Shown here one piece after another: positions 1 to 5,839 of a stretch of 8,150 nucleotides of DNA. A program made the position numbers and the translations under genes. The notes under the pieces were generated by a model that saw only the letters and a program-made list of their open reading frames with translations, was not told the origin of the DNA and searched no databases. Source of the stretch: an uncultured Actinomycetes bacterium (lineage in GTDB: Bacteria; Actinomycetota; Thermoleophilia; Gaiellales; F1-60-MAGs149); the NCBI GenBank assembly GCA_903873565.1, contig CAIQOY010000167.1, positions 1-8,150 on the forward strand. Reading direction: 5' to 3'. Each line of letters opens with the position of its first letter. Position 1 is the stretch's first letter.

Positions 1-421
1 CGGCGGGCCGGCTCGGGCAGAGCTGCTCGGGCAGCGGATCGCCGAAGGCCGTCACGTGGGTGCCCGGGCCGGGCTCCGCGCGATCGACGTGCATGAAGAC
101 CGCCCAGCCGTCGACCGTCGCGCCGCGGGCGTCCGCCTGCTCGACCAGCTCGGCGACCGCCGCCTCGGTCAGCGCGTCGCCCGCGCGGTCCGGCGGCACG
201 GGGCAGCCGTCCCAGACGGCCGCGTCGCGTGCGATCCACAGCCCCGCCGGGAACGCGCGCAGGCGCGGGCCGCGGGCGTGTGGGAGCAGGTCGCGGGCGG
301 CGTGGTACGACGCCGCGACCGCGAGCCCGTCGACCCCGGCGCGCCCGAGGGCGTCGTCGAGGACCGCGGCCGGCCCGGCGTCCGCGACGTCGACGGCCGA
401 GCAGAAGAGGGCGCTGCGCAC
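1..421 (-). CDS. Conserved protein of unknown function, N-terminal part (runs off the left edge)
   Basis: About 140 codons are visible from a GTG start at 421-419, beginning (M)RSALFCSAVDVADAG. The frame stays open to position 1, so the C-terminus lies outside the window. The start sits 6 nt after the stop of the sugar-isomerase-like gene, in the same frame, which implies cotranscription and probably translational coupling; no clear Shine-Dalgarno is seen. Visible landmarks are GVDGLAVAASYHAARDLLPH near residues 30-50, then TVDGWAVFMHVDR and a segment reading TAFGDPLPEQLCPSRP. From memory this pattern (AxxYHxxRDxxPH, then WxVFxH, then AFGDxxxxxLCPxxP) resembles uncharacterised, often alanine-rich actinobacterial proteins that may be TIM-barrel-like; I could not verify this by a search. 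There is no signal peptide or membrane segment in the visible part. The coding strand is supported by protein-like composition and by its tight operon position. Function is unknown. Confidence 0.72.
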   Translation of the reverse strand, partial: MRSALFCSAVDVADAGPAAVLDDALGRAGVDGLAVAASYHAARDLLPHARGPRLRAFPAGLWIARDAAVWDGCPVPPDRAGDALTEAAVAELVEQADARGATVDGWAVFMHVDRAEPGPGTHVTAFGDPLPEQLCPSRPA

Positions 422-427
422 CCCGGC

Positions 428-1231
428 CTAGAGGACGATGCCGTCCCAGTAGGCCTTGGCGCGCCGCGCCTCGGCGATGCACTCCTCGTACGGCGGCCAC
501 TGGTAGTCGGTGAACTCGATCTCCATCGAGACCGGGCCGGCGTAGCCCGCGGCGTCGAGCGTGCGCAGGATGCGCGGGATGTCGATGTCGCCGTCGCCGA
601 GCGGCGGGAAGTCCGCCACGCCCTTGCCGCCGCGCTTGTCCTTGAGGTGGACGTGCCCGAGGTACGGCAGGGCCAGCTCGATGTCCTCCTCCGGGACCGC
701 CTCCGTGTAGTAGATGACGTTGCCCGGGTCGTAGTTGATGCCGACCCACGGGTTGTCGATCCGCTCGAGGATGTCGATGCCGACCTTGGCGGTGGGCAGC
801 AGGTTGGAGTCCGTCTCGATGCAGAGCCGGATGCCGGCCGCCTCGGCCTCCTCGGCGACCGCGTTGACGTTGCGGACGAAGGCGTCGATCTGCTCCTCGG
901 TCTCCGCGTCGCCCGTGAAGGTGTTGAGGACCGAGATGCCCATCTCGCGGCCGGCCCGCAGCACGTTCGTGAGGCGCTCGCGGCCGATGTCGAGGTGCAG
1001 CGGCGCATGGCCGCTCATCGACACGCAGGTCAGGCCGTGCTGGTCGAGCAGCCGCTGGCAGTTGGCGACCTCGGCCGGACCGAGGTTGTCGGGGTCGAGG
1101 TGCTCGAGGAAGTCCTTCACGGCCCCGATCTCGACGTTCTCGAAGCCGGCGTCGGCGAGGCCAGCGAGCGCCTGCTCGAGCGTGTAGGGCAGGAAGATGA
1201 TGGACGAGCCGGTCTGGGTCCATGCGGGCAT
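428..1231 (-). CDS. Sugar phosphate isomerase/epimerase-like TIM-barrel protein (AP endonuclease family 2 fold)
   Basis: This 267-residue protein has the length and motif order of the xylose-isomerase-like TIM-barrel family (PF01261). Members isomerise or epimerise sugars and related polyols, usually with a divalent metal. Visible strand-end motifs are VEIGA at 33-37 (E34), SGH at 73-75, CIETDSN at 137-143 (E139), NYDPGN at 166-171 (D168), GHVHLKD at 192-198, GDGDID at 212-217 and MEIEF at 236-240 (E237). E139, D168, a histidine of HVHLKD and E237 match the usual metal ligands, so it is probably catalytically intact. It looks cytoplasmic, with no signal peptide. The ATG start at 1231 is chosen because AGGAGG lies 6 nt upstream. 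It follows the M20 hydrolase with a 10-nt gap and precedes the unknown protein by 6 nt, so the three are probably one transcript. Myo-inosose dehydratase, hydroxypyruvate isomerase and hexulose-phosphate isomerase relatives share this fold. The substrate cannot be assigned from sequence alone. Confidence 0.9.
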   Translation of the reverse strand: MPAWTQTGSSIIFLPYTLEQALAGLADAGFENVEIGAVKDFLEHLDPDNLGPAEVANCQRLLDQHGLTCVSMSGHAPLHLDIGRERLTNVLRAGREMGISVLNTFTGDAETEEQIDAFVRNVNAVAEEAEAAGIRLCIETDSNLLPTAKVGIDILERIDNPWVGINYDPGNVIYYTEAVPEEDIELALPYLGHVHLKDKRGGKGVADFPPLGDGDIDIPRILRTLDAAGYAGPVSMEIEFTDYQWPPYEECIAEARRAKAYWDGIVL

Positions 1232-1237
1232 GTCGGG

Positions 1238-1243
1238 CCTCCT
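1238..1243 (-). promoter_or_regulatory. Shine-Dalgarno of the sugar-isomerase-like gene
   Basis: A perfect AGGAGG on the minus strand lies 6 nt before the ATG at 1231. It overlaps the TAG stop of the upstream M20 hydrolase gene (1244-1242), an arrangement that favours translational coupling between the two genes. It also fixes the start. Confidence 0.85.
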
Positions 1244-2564
1244 AATCGTCGGTGCCGCACCAGTCGAGGACGGCGAGGGCGAGCGCCTTCGCCGACAGGG
1301 TGAGCTCGTCCACGAGGACGTGCTCGTCGATGCCGTGGGCGATGCGCAGCTCGCCCGGGCCGTAGACGATCGCCGGGATCCCCTCCGCCTGGTAGAACGT
1401 CGCGTCGCAGGCGGCGCCGAAGTTGGACGGGTGGTCGGGGGTGGGATCGGGCTGGCGGACGCCGCTGGCCTCCGCGTGCGCGGCCACCATCGTCTGCGTG
1501 ATCGGGGCGTCCCACGGCTGCTCGTAGCCCGGCCACGAGAGGTGGAAGGTGACCTCGGGCGGGTGCTCGCGCAGCCACGGGTCGAGCTGGGCCGCGTGGT
1601 GCACCTGGTCGCGGATCGCCTGCTGCACCTCGGCCGGGTCGATGCCGGGGCTGTGCCAGGCCACGTACTCGATGCGCCCGCGGTCCGCGAGGGACGCGGG
1701 GAACGGCATCCCCGCGTCGGCGTGGAGCACGTTGGGGCCGATGGTGAACCAGCCGTGCGGGAAGCCGGGGTGGCGCATGTCGACCGCCCACTGGCGCTCG
1801 AGCTCCTGCAGCGCCTGCAGCAGCGGGATGATGCGCTCCACGGCGTTGACGCCGATCGAGGCGCCGGGGCCGCCGGGGCGCAGGGCGAGCGGCCGGTTGC
1901 CGCAGTGCGTGGCCTTGCCCACGATCGCGACGGTGAAGACGAGGGCGCTGGGCGCGACGGAGTTGACGCTGAGGGGCAGCGGAATCGACGAGGGCTCGGT
2001 CACGATGGCCGCGTCCACGCGGTGGCCGGCGCGGATCACCGCGCCCGTCCCGACCTCGTGCTCCATCATCTCCTCGCCCACCACGGCGTGGAGCTGGAGG
2101 TCGCCCTTGAGGCGCACCCCGCAGTCCTCGAGGGCCTGCGCGACCGCCCACATCGCGGCGCCCGAGCCCTTCATGTCCGTCGAGCCGATCCCGTACAGGC
2201 GGCCGTCGATGATCTGGGGGTCCCACGGGTCGCCGGTGACCCACGCGGACGGCTCGACGGGCGACACCGTGTCGACGTGGCCGTTGAGCGCCAGCGAGCG
2301 GCCGCCGCCCATGCCGCGTCGGATGCCGACGAGGTTGGAGCGCTCGGGGTCGGCCGCGACGCGCGCGGTCTCGAGGCCGGCTGCGGCGTAGCGCTCCTCG
2401 AGCAGGTCGTTGACGCGCGTCTCGCCGCCGATCACCTCGGCGCGCTCGACACCGGGCAGGGTCGGGTTGCGCGAGTCGATCCGCACCATCTCGCGGGTCA
2501 GCTCCACCGTCGCGCCGGCCAGCTCGTCGATGCGGCGCAGGACCGCCGCCCGGGTCTCCTCCAC
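1242..2564 (-). CDS. M20-family metallohydrolase (ArgE/DapE/acetylornithine deacetylase-like)
   Basis: A 440-residue cytoplasmic amidohydrolase of peptidase family M20, which uses two zinc (or cobalt) ions to cleave an amide or N-acyl bond. The full set of family residues is visible: NGHVDTV (H96 ligand, D98), GIGSTDMKG (bridging D130), GEEMMEH (general base E164, ligand E165), VTEPS (E190), KATHCG in the inserted dimerisation domain (H220), and RIAHGIDEHV near the C-terminus (H410). Length fits the family's 370-450 range. The start is GTG at 2564, supported by AGGAGG 5 nt upstream. It is the first gene of the unit that continues with the sugar-isomerase-like protein and the unknown protein. 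The downstream context, with no arg or lysine-biosynthesis genes, argues against true ArgE or DapE. A catabolic deacylase or N-carbamoyl/N-acyl amidase is more likely, but the substrate is unassigned. Fold and catalytic class are secure; the exact reaction is not. Confidence 0.93.
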   Translation of the reverse strand: MEETRAAVLRRIDELAGATVELTREMVRIDSRNPTLPGVERAEVIGGETRVNDLLEERYAAAGLETARVAADPERSNLVGIRRGMGGGRSLALNGHVDTVSPVEPSAWVTGDPWDPQIIDGRLYGIGSTDMKGSGAAMWAVAQALEDCGVRLKGDLQLHAVVGEEMMEHEVGTGAVIRAGHRVDAAIVTEPSSIPLPLSVNSVAPSALVFTVAIVGKATHCGNRPLALRPGGPGASIGVNAVERIIPLLQALQELERQWAVDMRHPGFPHGWFTIGPNVLHADAGMPFPASLADRGRIEYVAWHSPGIDPAEVQQAIRDQVHHAAQLDPWLREHPPEVTFHLSWPGYEQPWDAPITQTMVAAHAEASGVRQPDPTPDHPSNFGAACDATFYQAEGIPAIVYGPGELRIAHGIDEHVLVDELTLSAKALALAVLDWCGTDD

Positions 2565-2569
2565 GCGCT

Positions 2570-2575
2570 CCTCCT
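2570..2575 (-). promoter_or_regulatory. Shine-Dalgarno of the M20 hydrolase gene
   Basis: AGGAGG on the minus strand, within a longer GAGGAGGAG purine run, sits 5 nt before the GTG at 2564. It supports GTG as the start. The 73-bp gap upstream to argS (2565-2637) holds no convincing -35/-10 pair that I can see. Confidence 0.75.
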
Positions 2576-2621
2576 CGTGCCGCGCCTACGCGGGGGATCG
2601 TAGTCCAGGCAGGGCGTCCGG

Positions 2622-2642
2622 TGTAGCCCGGCGCCGGCTACA
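2622..2642 (-). terminator. argS: Stem-loop over the argS stop codon (weak terminator candidate)
   Basis: A 7-bp inverted repeat (TGTAGCC at 2622-2628 against GGCTACA at 2636-2642) with a 7-nt GC-rich loop straddles the TAG stop of argS. No T-run follows on the transcribed strand, so intrinsic termination would be weak. It could instead be an mRNA 3'-end structure or chance in GC-rich DNA. Confidence 0.25.
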
Positions 2643-4227
2643 TGCGGTCGGGCGCGGCGACGCCGACGAGGTCGAGGGCGCGGGCCAGCGCCTCGGCGGT
2701 CGCCCGCACGGCGGCCAGCCGGAAGGCGCGCACGTCGTCGTCCTCGTGCAGCACGTAGAGGTCGTGGTGGAAGGCGTGGAAGTCGCCGGCCAGCTCGTGC
2801 GCCCAGGCCACGATCCGGTGGGGCGCCCGCAGCTCCGCGGCGGTGCGCGCGATGTCCGGCCACTCGGCGAGCCGGCGGACGAGGACGGCCTCCGGGCCCT
2901 CGGGGACGTGCGCGGCCCCGACGCCCTCGGTCAGGCGCCCCTCGTCGGCGGCCTTGCGCAGGATCGAGGCGCAGCGCGCGTGCGCGTACTGCACGTAGTA
3001 GACGGGGTTCTTGCTGCTCTCCTCGACCGCCAGGTCGAGGTCGATGTCGAGCGTCTGGTCGTGCGAGCGCTGCACGAGGAAGTAGCGGGCCGCGTCGACG
3101 CCGATCGCCTCGACGAGGCCGTCGAGCGTGATCACGTTGCCGCGCCGCTTGCCCATCCGCTCACCGGAGACGGTGACCAGCTGGTAGATCAGCACCTCGA
3201 CCGCCTCCGGGTCGTAGCCGAGGCAGGCCGCGCCGGCCTTGAGGCGCTGGATGTAGCCGTGGTGGTCGGCGCCGAGCACGTAGATCGCGCGGGTCGCGCC
3301 ACGCGTGAACTTGAGATCGATGTAGGCGAGGTCGGCCGCGAAGTAGGTGGTCTCGCCGTCGGCCTTGAGCAGGACGCGGTCCTTGTCGTCGCCGAACGCG
3401 CTGGTGCGCAGCCAGGTCGCCCCGTCCTGCTCGAAGACGTGCCCCTCGGCGCGGGCGCGCTCGATGGCGGCGCCGACGGCGCCGGAGGCGTGCAGCGTCT
3501 GCTCGCTGGTCCAGAGGTCGAAGCTGACCCGCATCCGCTCGAGGCTGGCCCGGATCCGGGCCATCATGGTCTCGATGCCGAGGCGGGTCCACTCCTCGAC
3601 CGGCGCGTCGTCGGCGAGGGGCAGCGCGGCCGCGATCTCCTCGACCTCGGGCCCCGGGTAGCCGCCCTCCGGGACGTCCTCGCCGCGCCGGCGGGCCACC
3701 AGGGAGGCCCCGAACAGCGCGATCTGGTTGCCGGCGTCGTTGAAGTAGTACTCGCGCACCACCGGCTCGCCGGTGAAGGCGAGCAGCCGCGCGACGCAGT
3801 CGCCGTAGGCGGCGTTGCGCGCGGAGCCGATCGTGAGGTCGCCGGTCGGGTTCGCGGAGACGAACTCCACGAGCGTCTCGACGCCCGCCTGCGGCGCGCC
3901 GCGGCCGAAGTCGGCCCCGTCCGCGAGCATGGCCGCGAGCGCGGCGCGGTACCAGTCGGCGCCGAGGCGCAGGTTGAGGAAGCCGGGGCCCGCGACCTCG
4001 ACCGCCTCCACCCCGGGCAGGGCGCCGACGACGGCCGCGAGCTCCTCCGCGATCTCCCGCGGCGGCCGGGACAGCACGGGCGCGAGGCGCATGGCGACGC
4101 TGGTCGCGTAGTCGCCGTGGTCGGCCTGCGCCGGGCGCTCGAGGCCCAGGTCGGGCACCTCCCCGCCGCTCAGCCCCCGGACGGCGTCCGCGATGGCGTC
4201 GTGCAGGTCGCTGATCGGGTCGGCCAC
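2638..4227 (-). CDS. argS: Arginyl-tRNA synthetase (class I) with a variant HIGH motif
   Basis: The 529-residue product charges tRNA-Arg with arginine in the cytoplasm using ATP; the family is usually 550-590 residues. The N-terminal tRNA-recognition domain is present (QADHGDYATSVAMRLA near 34-49). The catalytic core has EFVSANPTG (121-129), REYYFNDAGNQ (158-168), GADHHGYIQRLK (319-330) and the loop ERMGKRRGN (356-364). The C-terminal DALR-type anticodon-binding domain starts about YYVQYAHARCASIL (410-423) and runs to the end. The HIGH signature reads TIGS (132-135), so both histidines are replaced, and the KMSKS loop reads RMGKR. All other ArgRS signatures are intact, and no stop or frameshift is seen. 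The start is GTG at 4227; no ATG/GTG/TTG lies in frame between it and the upstream stop, and no Shine-Dalgarno is visible. It lies 43 nt downstream of rlmH, with a GC-rich hairpin between. Identity is certain; normal activity is inferred because a housekeeping copy is expected to be essential. Confidence 0.97.
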   Translation of the reverse strand: MADPISDLHDAIADAVRGLSGGEVPDLGLERPAQADHGDYATSVAMRLAPVLSRPPREIAEELAAVVGALPGVEAVEVAGPGFLNLRLGADWYRAALAAMLADGADFGRGAPQAGVETLVEFVSANPTGDLTIGSARNAAYGDCVARLLAFTGEPVVREYYFNDAGNQIALFGASLVARRRGEDVPEGGYPGPEVEEIAAALPLADDAPVEEWTRLGIETMMARIRASLERMRVSFDLWTSEQTLHASGAVGAAIERARAEGHVFEQDGATWLRTSAFGDDKDRVLLKADGETTYFAADLAYIDLKFTRGATRAIYVLGADHHGYIQRLKAGAACLGYDPEAVEVLIYQLVTVSGERMGKRRGNVITLDGLVEAIGVDAARYFLVQRSHDQTLDIDLDLAVEESSKNPVYYVQYAHARCASILRKAADEGRLTEGVGAAHVPEGPEAVLVRRLAEWPDIARTAAELRAPHRIVAWAHELAGDFHAFHHDLYVLHEDDDVRAFRLAAVRATAEALARALDLVGVAAPDRM

Positions 4228-4245
4228 GCCGTCATGGTCGCAAAC

Positions 4246-4269
4246 GGAGCGCCGCCCGGGCGGCGGTCC
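4246..4269 (-). terminator. GC-rich hairpin between rlmH and argS (terminator or attenuator candidate)
   Basis: A near-perfect inverted repeat centred at 4257/4258. Arms 4250-4255 and 4260-4265 pair fully around a CCGG loop, then after one mismatch 4246-4248 pairs with 4267-4269. It starts 1 nt after the rlmH stop codon, and GTTTGC follows on the transcribed strand, so the T tract is short. Its end is 18 nt before the argS GTG. It could be a terminator of the rlmH transcript, or a structure limiting argS initiation. Confidence 0.4.
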
Positions 4270-4270
4270 C

Positions 4271-4726
4271 TCAGCGGTGGTACGGCAGCCCGGCGCGGAT
4301 CGCCAGCGCCCGGTAGAGCTGCTCGGCGGCCACGACGCGGGCCAGCTGGTGCGGCAGCGTGACGGCCCCGAGCGATAGCCGCTCGCGGGCCCGCTCCAGC
4401 ACGGCGGCGTCGAGCCCCTCGGCGCCGCCGATCACGAACGCGGTGCGCTGCGGCGGCTCCTCCTCGAGCCGCCCGACGAGCGCGGACAGCCCCTCGGAGT
4501 CGATCGCGCGGCCCGTGCGGTCGAGGGCGACCACCGTCCAGCCGTCGAGCGCCGCCAGCAGCCGCTCGCCCTCGCGCCGGCGGATCTCGTCGGGCGTGCC
4601 GCGGTCCAGCGGCTCGTCCTTGACGACGTGGACGTCGAACGCGGCGAGGCGCGCGACCCGCGCCTCGTACTCGGCCGCCGCCTCCGCGAGCGGGCCGCGG
4701 GCGCGGCCGACGACGACGAGCCGGAG
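4271..4726 (-). CDS. rlmH: 23S rRNA (pseudouridine-1915-N3) methyltransferase RlmH; no canonical start codon
   Basis: The frame encodes about 151 residues, matching the family's roughly 155. RlmH is a small SPOUT methyltransferase that dimerises and methylates pseudouridine 1915 in helix 69 of 23S rRNA on the assembled ribosome, using S-adenosylmethionine. The N-terminus reads RLVVVGRARGPL, as expected for the first strand. The C-terminal knot is intact: FVIGGAEGLD, LSLGAVTLPHQLARVV, then AEQLYRA and a terminal GLPYHR. The expected start region reads AGG GCC TCG CTC CGG CTC GTC, with no ATG, GTG or TTG. The frame is open back to a TGA at 4858-4856 with no canonical start. GGAGG at 4743-4739 shows translation should begin near 4732-4724. 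I place the provisional start at the CTC (4726) where the family's initial Met would fall. The first canonical start, GTG at 4534, would remove about 64 conserved residues. It follows the DUF3467 gene by 7 nt. Family identity is sure; the start is not. Confidence 0.88.
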   Translation of the reverse strand, partial: LRLVVVGRARGPLAEAAAEYEARVARLAAFDVHVVKDEPLDRGTPDEIRRREGERLLAALDGWTVVALDRTGRAIDSEGLSALVGRLEEEPPQRTAFVIGGAEGLDAAVLERARERLSLGAVTLPHQLARVVAAEQLYRALAIRAGLPYHR

Positions 4727-4733
4727 CGAGGCC

Positions 4734-5039
4734 CTAGGCCTCCGGGTGGTCCCCGCCGACCTCGGGGAGGTCGCGGATGCTCTCGCGGGCGGACCACTTC
4801 TCCCAGTTGTCCTGCATCGCGTCGAGCAGCTCGCCCATGAACTGCGGCGACAGGTTCACGCGGCTGACGACGACGCCGGGGATCTCCGGCCCGTCGAACT
4901 CGTGGTCGACGCGGGCGAAGGTGATCGTGAACTCGTAGTCGGAGTGCGAGACGTTGGCGAAGTTGGCGTAGTGCCCCGCCATCTCCTCCGGCGTGAAGTG
5001 GATGTTGAGCTGGCGCTCGACGGGCTGGTCGTCGGTCAT
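4734..5039 (-). CDS. DUF3467-type small protein
   Basis: A 101-residue acidic protein with no signal peptide or membrane segment. Residues about 10-82 match my recollection of the DUF3467 pattern: a first strand LNIHF, then YANFANVSHSDYEFTITFARV (24-44), a strand VVVSRVNLSP (56-65), and a helix FMGELLDAMQDNWEKW (67-82). The molecular role of the family is unknown. The rest is a short hydrophilic C-terminal tail. The ATG at 5039 has no Shine-Dalgarno but lies 7 nt after a TAGACT hexamer, consistent with a leaderless mRNA. It is the first gene of the group leading into rlmH and argS, whose reading frame begins 7 nt after this stop. That position suggests a link to translation, but only by association. 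Confidence 0.8.
   Translation of the reverse strand: MTDDQPVERQLNIHFTPEEMAGHYANFANVSHSDYEFTITFARVDHEFDGPEIPGVVVSRVNLSPQFMGELLDAMQDNWEKWSARESIRDLPEVGGDHPEA
4739..4743 (-). promoter_or_regulatory. rlmH: Shine-Dalgarno ahead of rlmH
   Basis: GGAGG on the minus strand lies in the last codons of the DUF3467 gene. Normal spacing of 6-12 nt points to initiation between 4732 and 4724, where the codons are GCC, TCG and CTC. It is the main evidence that RlmH is full length despite the absent start codon. Confidence 0.55.
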
Positions 5040-5046
5040 GCGGCGC

Positions 5047-5052
5047 AGTCTA
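5047..5052 (-). promoter_or_regulatory. -10-like hexamer for the DUF3467-rlmH-argS group
   Basis: TAGACT on the minus strand fits TANNNT, the -10 pattern common in high-GC Gram-positive bacteria. Exactly 7 nt separate it from the ATG at 5039, which is where transcription would start, so the mRNA would be leaderless. No -35 element is recognisable. The absence of a Shine-Dalgarno before this ATG agrees with this reading. Confidence 0.45.
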
Positions 5053-5080
5053 CCCCGCGGAGGCGCCCGGGGCCCTCGCC

Positions 5081-5086
5081 TATCCT
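5081..5086 (+). promoter_or_regulatory. -10-like hexamer for the metallophosphoesterase gene
   Basis: TATCCT fits TANNNT and lies 9 nt before the ATG at 5096, so the transcript would have a leader of only a few bases or none. No purine-rich Shine-Dalgarno lies at the right distance from the ATG. No clear -35 box is seen. Confidence 0.45.
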
Positions 5087-5095
5087 GCGACCGGC

Positions 5096-5836
5096 ATGCG
5101 CGTCCTCGTCGTCTCGGACATCCACGGCAACGTCCACGCCCTGCAGGCCGTGCTCGAGGCCGAGGGCGACCGCTACGACGAGCTCTGGTGCCTCGGCGAC
5201 ACCGTCGGCTACGGCGCGCGCCCCAACGAGTGCGTCGACCTGATGCGCGAGCACGCCACCGTGGCCCTGGCCGGCAACCACGATCTCGCCGTCCTCAACC
5301 GCGTCAACGTCGAGCGCTTCGGCGCCGACGCGGGCCGCGCGGCTCGCTGGACGCGCGAGGTGCTGGGCATCGAGCAGCAGCTGTGGCTCTCCAACCTCGA
5401 GCCCGACGCCTTCGTCGGCTCCGTCGCCCTCGCGCACGCCTCGCCGCGCGACCCGATCTGGGAGTACGTCGTCGACGGCCCCGGCGCCGCCATCGCGCTC
5501 GCCCACGCCCACGAGGCCAAGGTGGTGATGGTGGGCCACACCCACGTGCCGATGTCGGCGCGCACGATCGGCGACCGCGTCACGGGCGGCCACGCCCCGC
5601 CGGGGCGCGAGGAGCTGATCGGGGAGGACGTCCGCATCCTCGTCAACCCGGGCTCGGTCGGCCAGCCGCGCGACGGCGACAGCCGCGCCTCCTACCTCGT
5701 CCTCGACTGCGACGAGGGCGTGCCCGTCAGGATCGAGTTCCGGCGGGCGGAGTACGACGCGCAGGCCGCGGCCAAGGAGATCGCCGAGGCCGGCCTGCCG
5801 CCCCAGTTCGGCGACCGGCTGCTGTTCGGGATGTAG
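5096..5836 (+). CDS. Metallophosphoesterase (calcineurin-like, YfcE/MJ0936-type)
   Basis: A 246-residue soluble metallophosphoesterase with a complete two-metal active site: SDIHGN (D8, H10), GDTVGYG (D35), GNHD (N61, H62, D63), H114 in LAHASPRDP, and GHTHVP (H148, H150). The NPGSVGQPRDGD segment (184-195) is typical of the YfcE/MJ0936 group (calcineurin-like domain 2, PF12850). Members hydrolyse phosphodiesters or phosphomonoesters, and relatives include dinucleoside-tetraphosphatases and PrpE-like phosphatases. The physiological substrate cannot be read from the sequence. The start is ATG at 5096, immediately before the conserved first strand RVLVVSDIHGN. It is the only plus-strand gene here, divergent from the DUF3467 gene across 56 bp and convergent with gpmI, with 3 bp between the two stops. 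It appears monocistronic. Confidence 0.92.
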   Translation: MRVLVVSDIHGNVHALQAVLEAEGDRYDELWCLGDTVGYGARPNECVDLMREHATVALAGNHDLAVLNRVNVERFGADAGRAARWTREVLGIEQQLWLSNLEPDAFVGSVALAHASPRDPIWEYVVDGPGAAIALAHAHEAKVVMVGHTHVPMSARTIGDRVTGGHAPPGREELIGEDVRILVNPGSVGQPRDGDSRASYLVLDCDEGVPVRIEFRRAEYDAQAAAKEIAEAGLPPQFGDRLLFGM

Positions 5837-5839
5837 GGC

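Noticed and set aside
56..1303. 415-codon plus-strand open frame opposite the isomerase and the unknown gene
   Set aside because: It spans two real minus-strand genes and their junction, and its composition is typical of an antisense shadow.
1242..2564. Assigning the M20 enzyme as argE or dapE
   Set aside because: The family is clear but close M20 subfamilies share all visible motifs, and no arginine or lysine biosynthesis gene is nearby.
1197..2603. 468-codon plus-strand open frame opposite the M20 hydrolase
   Set aside because: Antisense shadow of a gene with all M20 catalytic residues; no recognisable domain of its own.
2565..2637. Promoter or small gene in the gap between argS and the M20 hydrolase
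   Set aside because: The 73 bp contain no convincing -35/-10 pair or start-bearing frame; only the Shine-Dalgarno and a weak stem-loop can be supported.
2410..4362. 650-codon plus-strand open frame opposite argS
   Set aside because: It is antisense to a certain argS, its translation is a low-complexity Arg/Ala/Val/Gly/Asp string with no motif, and such frames arise from third-position GC bias.
4271..4534. Short 87-residue RlmH starting at GTG 4534
   Set aside because: About 64 residues upstream in frame match the RlmH N-terminus, so this GTG is internal; the short form would lack the first strands of the fold.
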